Shown here: positions 44,627 to 52,335 of the stretch, one piece after another | Numbering within the stretch: position 1 is the stretch's first letter | Layout of the letters: every line of letters starts with the position of its first letter | DNA from: an uncultured Chlorobiaceae bacterium | GTDB taxonomy: Bacteria > Bacteroidota > Chlorobiia > Chlorobiales > Chlorobiaceae | NCBI GenBank assembly: GCA_903869365.1 | Contig: CAIPYV010000030.1 | Location: 1 to 64,000, forward strand | Reading direction: 5' to 3' | DNA: 64,000 nucleotides | Position numbers and translations under genes: made by a program | The notes under the pieces: model-generated | Seen by the model: only the letters and a program-made list of their open reading frames with translations | Told to the model about the DNA's origin: nothing | The model's database searches: none

Positions 44627-44639
44627 CTGCGGCACGGCC
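44585..44639. repeat. perfect 17-bp inverted repeat with 21-nt loop
   Basis: ggccgtgccgcagtcaa (44585-44601) / ttgactgcggcacggcc (44623-44639). Confidence 0.95.
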
Positions 44640-44708
44640 ATATAATAAAGAGGCTGGTAAGTAAAAAACAGGCAAAGAGTTATGCATGCCTATTAACTGA
44701 AAACAGCC

Positions 44709-46433
44709 TCATCCTACGATCTCCACGACATGCTGCAACTCCCACATCCTCCGATAAAGCCCATCCACGGCCATCAGATCCCCATGCACACCCTGCTCCA
44801 CAATCTTCCCTTTCTCAAGCACAAGAATCCGGTCATACTGCTCCATTCCCTTTAACCGGTGAGTAATCGTCATCAATGTTTTCCCCGAACTGATGGCACG
44901 CAGTGTCTCCGTCACCTCTCGCTCCGTCACTCCGTCAAGGTTGGCAGTTGCTTCATCAAGAATGACTATCGGAGCGTTTTGCAGCAGAATGCGGGCAATA
45001 GCTATGCGCTGCCTCTCTCCTCCACTGAGTTTCATGCCGTGCTGTCCTGTCCACTCATCCAGTTTTGAAGCAAACTGGCTCAGCCCGGCTGCAGAAAGAG
45101 CATTTTTTATCTCTTTATCAGAGGCGTTCGGCTTAGCAAGGAGCAGGTTTTCACGGATTGTCTCGGCGAAAAGGTAGGTTCGTTGGGAGACGAGGGAAAT
45201 ATTGCGTCGCACCTCTTCAGGATCAAAAAGGTTGATGTTGAGGCCGCCCAGTGTAATCTGCCCTTCCGTGCTGTTCCAGAAGCGCATGAAGAGGGATGTG
45301 ATTGTCGATTTTCCAGCGCCGCTTGGCCCGACAAGCGCGAGGTGCTGACCGGCAGGAAGAGAAAAAGAGATGCTGTCAAGTGTTTTCGAAAGGCTTCCAG
45401 GGTAAGTGAAGCTGAGGTGTTCAACCCTGATGTCATGGTTAACCGGAAAGGGCAGGGGAGTGGCCGGCGCTTCTGTCTCTGGCTTGGCATCGAGGATTTC
45501 AAACAGGCGTTCTCCGGCGTGCTTGTCGGCTTCGAGGTGTTTGACGGTGGCAGGCAGTGGAAGAAATGGTTCAAACGATGCAATAACGGCAAGTGTTATG
45601 ATAGCCAGCGATATACCGTTTACTCCTCCAGTCGTGACGGCTGGAATCAGTGCCCATAAAATAGCGATGACCGCACCGTTCATAAGCATACCGGTGAGTG
45701 AATCATGCATGCCCTCTATCAGTGCATTTTTTCTCTGGAGCAGAAGCTTGCTTTTTTCAGCAGAACGCATCTCTGCAAGGTGAACCGGAAGTTTTCCATA
45801 GAGCTGAAGTTCGCCAATGCCCTGAAAGAGATCGAGTGCAAGAATCTGCTGAGCTGTTTTATGGTTCATGATTCCAACTGATAAACCGCGGCTTAACCAG
45901 TTGGTAAGAAGCGGTACGCCTATGCCGGCAAGCAGATGGAAAAGCATGATGAGCAGTGCAGCCTGCAGGGAGTACATTCCGAGAAGAAACCACATCAGCA
46001 CAGCAACAAGCAGTGCCGTGAGCGGTGGACCGAGTACTCTGGTGTAGATATTTTCAAGGCTCTGGATATCATCGACAATACGCTGAAGCAAGTCACCGCT
46101 TTTGAAGTGCATGAGCCGTGCAGGTGCCAGCGGTTCGATGGCGTCGTAAAACCATAACCGCAGTTTTGCAAGGATCTTGAACGTGATGTTGTGGGAGATC
46201 AGTCGTTCGGCATAACGGAGTACTCCCCGCGCCAAACCGAAAACCCTTACCCCGAGGATGCTGAGTTCCAGGGTAGCCATCGGAGGTTGCAGAGCTGCTT
46301 TTGCAATAATATAGCCGGAAGTCATTAGCAACCCTATACCGCTTCCGGTAGTTGCAAATCCAATTAGAGCAGCAAGTGCCATCCACCAGAAGTAGGGTTT
46401 GACAAGGGCCGTCAGGCGAAAAAATATTTTCAT
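44709..46433 (-). CDS. cydC: thiol reductant ABC exporter subunit CydC
   Basis: ABC exporter; GPSGAGKST, LSGGERQRIAIAR, VILDEATANLD; paired with CydD. Confidence 0.85.
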   Translation of the reverse strand: MKIFFRLTALVKPYFWWMALAALIGFATTGSGIGLLMTSGYIIAKAALQPPMATLELSILGVRVFGLARGVLRYAERLISHNITFKILAKLRLWFYDAIEPLAPARLMHFKSGDLLQRIVDDIQSLENIYTRVLGPPLTALLVAVLMWFLLGMYSLQAALLIMLFHLLAGIGVPLLTNWLSRGLSVGIMNHKTAQQILALDLFQGIGELQLYGKLPVHLAEMRSAEKSKLLLQRKNALIEGMHDSLTGMLMNGAVIAILWALIPAVTTGGVNGISLAIITLAVIASFEPFLPLPATVKHLEADKHAGERLFEILDAKPETEAPATPLPFPVNHDIRVEHLSFTYPGSLSKTLDSISFSLPAGQHLALVGPSGAGKSTITSLFMRFWNSTEGQITLGGLNINLFDPEEVRRNISLVSQRTYLFAETIRENLLLAKPNASDKEIKNALSAAGLSQFASKLDEWTGQHGMKLSGGERQRIAIARILLQNAPIVILDEATANLDGVTEREVTETLRAISSGKTLMTITHRLKGMEQYDRILVLEKGKIVEQGVHGDLMAVDGLYRRMWELQHVVEIVG

Positions 46434-48169
46434 AGTGAACTCTCCTGTTGCAGCAGTAAAGCATCGCGGTAGAAGCCTCCAGCAAGGAAAAGTTCATCGT
46501 GTGTTCCGCATTGGGCGATTTTTCCCTGACTGATAACAATGATCTGGTCAGCCGACCGTATGGTTTCAAGCCGATGGGCAATGATGACGGTTGTTCGCCC
46601 TTTCATCAGCTCTTCCATGGAGCTTCGGAGTGCAGCTTCAAGCTCAGGGTCGGTATGAGAAGTTGGTTCATCGAGTATCAGAAGAGGAGCGTTTTTAAGA
46701 AATGCCCGCGCAAGAGCAACTCGCTGTGCCTCTCCTCCGCTCAGTCTCGATCCCTGTTCACCAATCATGGTCTCCAGTCCGTTTGGAAGCGAAGTGACAA
46801 AAGAGGAAAGGCCGGTTTTTGTCAGTGCCGCACTCACTTCCTTATCCGACGCATCTGGACGTGCCAGAAGAATATTTTCTTTCAAACTCGCATTGAAAAG
46901 GTAGGGATGCTGAGGAACCCAGGATATCTGACTGTGCCACTGTTCGAGGGGAAGAGCGTCTATTGATGTGCCGTTAATGGTTATGCTTCCTTGAGCAGGT
47001 TCCAGAAAACGGAGCAGGAGATTGATCATCGTACTTTTACCTGAACCGCTTGGCCCGATCAAAGCTGTGGTTTTGCCTGCAGGGATGGAAGCGTTGATGC
47101 CATCAAGTGCCGGACAGGTTGCACCGGGATAGATATAAGAGAGATCAGTCACTCTCATGGGGTGTTTACCAGAAATATCCGGTTTTACAAGCCCTGTTGT
47201 ATACTTGACAGCAGGAGATTCCTTGTCGAGAATGGCAAAAATCTCTTTTGAAGCACTGACTCCTTCCATACCAGCATGAAATTTTGTTCCAAGCTGTCGC
47301 AGCGGAAGATAAAAGTCCGGAGTGAGCAGTAAAACAAAGAGAGCACTCTGAAAAGCAAGTTTGCCTTCCATAATGCGGAGTCCAATGCCGACAGCAATTA
47401 TTGCAATACCAAGAGTTCCGACAAGTTCAAGCGTCAGGGAGGAGAGAAAGGCGATTTTCAGTACCCGCATGGTAGCGTGACGGAATGTTTCTCCTGTCTT
47501 TTCAATAGACTCACGCTGCATCCTGCTTTGCGCAAAGAGTTTCAACGTCGGCAGTCCCTGCAGCACATCAAGGAAGAAGCCACTCATTCTGCTCATGGTT
47601 TTCCACTGCTTTTCAGTCATGGCACTTGCCGATTTTCCGATCACGATCATGAAGATGGGAATAAGCGGCGCTGTTGCAAGCAGAATCCAACCGGAAATCG
47701 GATCTCCAGGAAAGATGGCCGAAACAATCAGAAGTGGTGTAAAAAGGGCAAAAAAGATCTGCGGAATATACTGGCTATAGTAGGCGTCAAGTGCTTCAAC
47801 ACCTTTGAGCAGTGTTGTGCTGAGACGCCCGCTTTGCACAGATCGGCTATAGATCGGTCCAAGGGTGCCTACAGTTCCAATCAGCCGGCTGAATATTTTT
47901 TCACGGATAGCAATTGTTCCTCGGTTCGCTTCACTCTGTGATACCCAGTTGAAAACCATGCGAAGCGTCGTGAAGAGTGCAAAAACACTGAGAAGAGGCA
48001 GCAGCTTTTCTATGCCGATTTTTTGAATAAATGCGCTGTCAATGATTTTACTGAGATAAAATGCCTGAGCAATCAGCATTGCCGATGCAATACATCCTGA
48101 AGTCACAGAAAAAATAAATGGCGCTCGCTCTTCTTTAAGAAGCTGAAAAAGGCGCCGGTCAATATTCAT
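46430..48169 (-). CDS. cydD: thiol reductant ABC exporter subunit CydD
   Basis: ABC exporter; GPSGSGKST, LSGGEAQRVALARAFLKNAPLLILDEPTSHTD; overlaps cydC. Confidence 0.85.
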   Translation of the reverse strand: MNIDRRLFQLLKEERAPFIFSVTSGCIASAMLIAQAFYLSKIIDSAFIQKIGIEKLLPLLSVFALFTTLRMVFNWVSQSEANRGTIAIREKIFSRLIGTVGTLGPIYSRSVQSGRLSTTLLKGVEALDAYYSQYIPQIFFALFTPLLIVSAIFPGDPISGWILLATAPLIPIFMIVIGKSASAMTEKQWKTMSRMSGFFLDVLQGLPTLKLFAQSRMQRESIEKTGETFRHATMRVLKIAFLSSLTLELVGTLGIAIIAVGIGLRIMEGKLAFQSALFVLLLTPDFYLPLRQLGTKFHAGMEGVSASKEIFAILDKESPAVKYTTGLVKPDISGKHPMRVTDLSYIYPGATCPALDGINASIPAGKTTALIGPSGSGKSTMINLLLRFLEPAQGSITINGTSIDALPLEQWHSQISWVPQHPYLFNASLKENILLARPDASDKEVSAALTKTGLSSFVTSLPNGLETMIGEQGSRLSGGEAQRVALARAFLKNAPLLILDEPTSHTDPELEAALRSSMEELMKGRTTVIIAHRLETIRSADQIIVISQGKIAQCGTHDELFLAGGFYRDALLLQQESSL

Positions 48170-48362
48170 GGTTCATTCTTGTCCGTTTTTCTGAAAAAAG
48201 CGTAGTAGTGTACATAATAAAAGGATTTGATGCAAAAGATGCAGGCTGTATAGGAATGGTTCTTGAACCCTATGAGTTCCCGGGGGAGGTTATGGTATTG
48301 TTATTTCCATTTATTCTGTATAGTTTTAACATCGGTTTTACAAAAAAGCGATAAATATATCA

Positions 48363-48788
48363 ATGGAATACTTTTTCAGCGAACAGCATCGGCTGATTGA
48401 ATCAGTCAGTGTCGTAAAGCGATATCTTTACACCCGTATTGAATGGAGTGAGCGCTGTATCGGGATTCTTGGGGTGCGAGGTACGGGAAAGACAACGTTG
48501 ATGTTGCAGCATGTCAGGGAGCGGTATGGTGATTCTGACCGGGAGCTCTTCTTTGTCAATCAACTGCGCAACTCCAGAGCCTTTCATCCCGGCTTTGTTG
48601 AAAATACCATTGAGCTTTCAGCCAAAGGGGATTTTATTGTTAAGTCAGAGTACACCTTTGAGATAGGAGGAAAAGGAAAGAGGTTTAACCAAATCAGCGG
48701 AGTCGAGAAGAGTTTTATGGTTGCTGACGATATCGAAACAGGATTTCAGAACAAAATTCCCCTGTGGCTTTTTGGTTTTCTTTACTGA
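48363..48788 (+). pseudogene. AAA_14/DUF4143-type ATPase with large internal deletion
   Basis: Walker A GVRGTGKTTLMLQ joined directly to the family C-terminus (ELSAKGDFIVKSEYTFEIGGKGKRFNQI...KIPLWLFGFLY). Confidence 0.75.
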
Positions 48789-48844
48789 GTGGACGTTTTT
48801 TATCGATCATGCTTTGCCTGAAATTACGGAGAGTTGACGCCACA

Positions 48845-49749
48845 TCACTCCTGCCTCTCCAGAACACTTTTGTAGATTTCCTTTGCCAGTATCGGGAATA
48901 TCGTTTTCTGGAAGCTCGAATCGTCCATATACCGGGTTACAATGTCGTCGTTTTCCGCCATTCTCTGCATCATAAGCGACTCAATAATTCGTTGTATTCG
49001 TTACCTGAGTCAGGGTCTTTGACTGTGGCGGTGAAGGCAAAGAAGCTCAGATTTTTCTGCTTGCCACGAGACTCCATGACCTTGTTTAGACCATCTTCCC
49101 AGTCAACTTCGCTCTCTTCTTAACCTTGTTCAGTTCCTGCACCAAGAATCTGCTTCAGTTCACGGGCAGTTTAACCCGTCTGGCTTGAGTGCGCTTCATC
49201 TACAATCACGGCGTATCGGCGGGCAGCAATTGTCTCCTGCCACTCGTTGGCTTTCGTAATGGCAGCTTCATCGGGATTGTCAGGGTTATCGGCACCCGCG
49301 ATGTGCAGCAGTCCACGGAGGATAAAGGGAAACTTCTGCCTCGGTTGAACGGCAGAAAAAAGGTATTACCCTTGTTCAGGCGGGTAGCCATGTGAATTTC
49401 ATCAGAATCAACAGCAAAGTGAACCTCAGCGCCTTTTATGAACTCAAAGAGAGGTGCATGAGGGTCGCGTTTATACTGTATACTGCTTTATGGCATGTTT
49501 CCAGGTTTGGCCGGTCGCCGGATTTTTAAGCTCCAGAGTACAGAGAGGAATCCCGTTGAGAGAGAGCACCATGTCAACCGTGCTACTATCAGCGAGGTGG
49601 CAGAGAATATGAAGGGTCACATGAAGCCTGTTTTTCTCAAAAAGCGCCCTGTTTTTATCCCAGAGCATGTTGGAACCGGTAACCCAGCCGCGCTCTGCCA
49701 TACTCTCCTGGATGTATGCCTCAAATGCTTTTTCGGTTGTGGCTTTCAT
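48845..49749 (-). pseudogene. type I restriction enzyme subunit R (hsdR), fragmented
   Basis: N-terminus AYIQESMAERGWVTGSNMLWDKNRAL; minus-strand RRYAVIVDEAHSSQTG*TARELKQIL; NLSFFAFTAT; MAENDDIVTRYMDDSSFQKTIFPILAKEIYKSVLERQE*. Confidence 0.8.
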
Positions 49750-50756
49750 GATGATTTCCTGTTCAGGATGCTCAAGACGATGTGTACCATGGTATCCTTT
49801 TCTTCCGGTTTCGAGACGGCAATCAGTAGGGTCAAAGCGGCTAAACCATCATTTCCAATGATTCGGCTTCCGTCAGATTGGTAGAGTAAACTGTTTTTTT
49901 CGAGGAAGTAGAGGAACAGGGCTGCAGCGATGCGTTTATTGCCGTCAACAAAGGAATGATTTTTTACCACCAGGTAGAGAAGCATTGTAGCTTTGTGTTC
50001 AATAGTGGGGTAGAATTCGGTTCCAGCAAAACTTTGGTAGATCTGGTTTACCGAGCTGTCGAAGCTGGCGTCCTTTGGTTTTCCAAAAATGCCCGAGTCG
50101 AAATCTCTGCGCATGGCATCTACTACAGTCATGAACTCATTTTTACCGATTACGATAGCCGGTGTTCTTGTATTTCCTTCTTTTGCAAGGGTTTCATGGT
50201 CATAATCATCAAGAATTTCCAATCCTTTTGAGAAATCGGAGAGCAGCCGCACGATGGCGCGTGCTTCGTCAATCGTCTCAACCTGCTCAAGCAAGGATCG
50301 TTCCACCATGGCGATTGATCCTCGCAGTTCCTCGATGCGCTGCTGCTGTTCAAGCAATCTTTTCTGGTTGATGGTGTAACCCTGAACAAGGTGTTCTTTA
50401 AGGATACGGTTAGCCCAGATGCGAAACTGTGTGCCACGTTTTGAGTTGACTCGGTATCCGACCGAGAGAATCATGTCAAGGTTGTAATATTCTATATTAC
50501 GCTCAATCTGACGTCCTCCTTCATTTTGAACTGTTGCAAAAATTGCAACAGTTGAAGCCTGTTCCAATTCAGTTTCGTTGAAAATGTTTCGTATATGACG
50601 GGATATAACTGATTTATCACGTTCAAAAAAAGCAGCTATCTGGTTCAAACTTAGCCAAAGGGATTCCGATACCAAACAAACTTCAGTCTGAACTGCACCA
50701 TCCGCAGATGTATAGATGACTATTTCACCGTTGTTAGGTAATGTCTCCTTTTCCAT
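49746..50756 (-). CDS. RhuM-like protein fused to Fic/Doc domain
   Basis: N-terminal RhuM-like (LNQIAAFFERDKSVISRHI...YYNLDMILSVGYRVNSKRGTQFRIWA); C-terminal Fic motif HSFVDGNKRIAA. Confidence 0.85.
   Translation of the reverse strand: MEKETLPNNGEIVIYTSADGAVQTEVCLVSESLWLSLNQIAAFFERDKSVISRHIRNIFNETELEQASTVAIFATVQNEGGRQIERNIEYYNLDMILSVGYRVNSKRGTQFRIWANRILKEHLVQGYTINQKRLLEQQQRIEELRGSIAMVERSLLEQVETIDEARAIVRLLSDFSKGLEILDDYDHETLAKEGNTRTPAIVIGKNEFMTVVDAMRRDFDSGIFGKPKDASFDSSVNQIYQSFAGTEFYPTIEHKATMLLYLVVKNHSFVDGNKRIAAALFLYFLEKNSLLYQSDGSRIIGNDGLAALTLLIAVSKPEEKDTMVHIVLSILNRKSS
50529..50553. repeat. 25-nt palindrome (11-3-11)
   Basis: aactgttgcaa aaa ttgcaacagtt, inside the RhuM-Fic gene. Confidence 0.9.
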
Positions 50757-50763
50757 ATCGTCT

Positions 50764-51357
50764 CTATTGATTTTTCATGTGTCGAACCATCAAGTAATCC
50801 TTGACAGTTCGAACTTGTGCAACTTTTGCACAAGTTGCCTTTACCGCCTCCCGCACGTCAATGTGCCCGGTTTCGCGGTCGAGAAAGGCTGAAATGGTTT
50901 GCTGTTCGGTGAGAGGAGGGAGTGGAATATTCTGATTCTTGATATTTTCAGCATGAACATTTTGGTTTACACCACCATGAATATTTCTGACAATCCCCTG
51001 TACAAATTGTTTCGAGGAAAACGATTACCTCAAAAAATCAGCATGTGCTGTTTTACGAAACCTAAAGCGGATTAAATATGATGCAAATATGGTTTCTTCA
51101 GGTAAGTTTTTTATTAACCCAAAAGATCCTGAACCTCCTGTTCGCACAAAGACGAAATCATTTTTTTTCAGTAAAAAAGAAAATGCCTCAGATTTTCTTT
51201 CAACTGAAGGACAATCCATTGTGTTTACGAATCCATTACCATCAAAATCACTTATGCGTAAAAGCTTATATCCTTCATCGGATTCCATGTAAGCAGAAAA
51301 TCTATACCTTGCACAGCGGCAATACTGATATGTAATGTCTAAACCGGCTACAGTCAT
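50764..51357 (-). pseudogene. type I restriction specificity subunit (hsdS) remnant with in-frame stop
   Basis: GSFGLIKNLPEETIFASYLIRFRF...FLR*SFSSKQFVQGIVRNIHGGVNQNVHAENIKNQNIPLPPLTEQQTISAFLDRETGHID; TAA at 51025-51027. Confidence 0.8.
50812..50836. repeat. 25-nt palindrome (11-3-11)
   Basis: aacttgtgcaa ctt ttgcacaagtt, inside the hsdS remnant. Confidence 0.9.
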
Positions 51358-51477
51358 TTTGAAATATAGCTGTTTTCATCACCTCCGCCATCGCGTTCTT
51401 TCAGGATGCTGTGCATTGGCTGATGATATTTTTTTTAAGTTTATCAAGTGTCAACTCCATTTTCTGTTGCTTCTTTT

Positions 51478-52155
51478 TCACCACCCCTCCACCACAAACC
51501 ACACCCCAGTCGCAATCATAATAATACTTGCCACCAGGTAAAAGCGTTTTCGTGTTCTGTTGCTGATGGTATTCACCACCTTTCCCACAAGAATCAACGC
51601 TGGGGCAGTGCCGATGCCGAAGAGCATCATCATCAAAGCTCCCTGCATCATTCCGGCAAAGGTGTTTTCCGCCTCCATGGAGGCTCTAATGGCGGCAAGC
51701 AAGGCAGTGTAGGTAAGGCCGCAGGGAAGAAAGCCTATAACGATTCCCATCGGATACCAGGTGCCGATGGAGCGCGGGGCTTTAAAGAACGCCATCACCT
51801 TCTGAATGGCAGAGGCTCCGGGAGAGCAACGGTTGCCTCTCAATGGTATTGGCAGCCATTCAGTTGTAGAGAGACCCATGATAATAATGGAGAGTCCTGC
51901 CAGAATCATGATTATCCTCTGCAGTGACTCTATGGAGGCTGCAAGAAGAAGGAATGAGCCTGAAATGCCTGCCACTCCTCCAAGGATGGTATAGGTGGTT
52001 ACTCGTCCGAGGTTGTAGAGTAGGTGGTGGAGTACACCTTTTCGAGTTTCGCCCACACTGAGTGAGCCGACAAGCGGACCGCACATGCTGATGCAGTGGC
52101 CGAATCCTCCGGCCAATCCGGATAGCAGCATGGCGAAGAGAGGGGCGCTCTTCAT
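51478..52155 (-). CDS. sulfite exporter TauE/SafE family protein (cbb3-cluster type)
   Basis: GLAGGFGHCISMCGPLVG, YNLGRVTTYTILGG, GFLPCGLTYTAL. Confidence 0.85.
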   Translation of the reverse strand: MKSAPLFAMLLSGLAGGFGHCISMCGPLVGSLSVGETRKGVLHHLLYNLGRVTTYTILGGVAGISGSFLLLAASIESLQRIIMILAGLSIIIMGLSTTEWLPIPLRGNRCSPGASAIQKVMAFFKAPRSIGTWYPMGIVIGFLPCGLTYTALLAAIRASMEAENTFAGMMQGALMMMLFGIGTAPALILVGKVVNTISNRTRKRFYLVASIIMIATGVWFVVEGW

Positions 52156-52325
52156 GGTCTCTTATTTTTTGCGGGCTTTGTGGGTTCATCGTCATCGTCA
52201 AGCATCCGGTATTTCGGTGCTTCCGGGTCGTCGAACTGGCCGCTTTTGACGGCCCAGATAAAGAGAAACCATGCGGCGACGCCGACAAAGAGACCGATGC
52301 CGATCAGGTAAAAAATGGTGCTCAT
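52152..52325 (-). CDS. ccoS: cbb3-type cytochrome oxidase assembly protein CcoS
   Basis: Missing from ORF track; reads MSTIFYLIGIGLFVGVAAWFLFIWAVKSGQFDDPEAPKYRMLDDDDEPTKPAKNKRP*. Confidence 0.88.
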   Translation of the reverse strand: MSTIFYLIGIGLFVGVAAWFLFIWAVKSGQFDDPEAPKYRMLDDDDEPTKPAKNKRP

Positions 52326-52335
52326 GGTTGTTGTG

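Noticed and set aside
48764-49123. Plus-strand 119-aa ORF
   Set aside because: Antisense to the hsdR remnant, whose conserved motifs read on the minus strand
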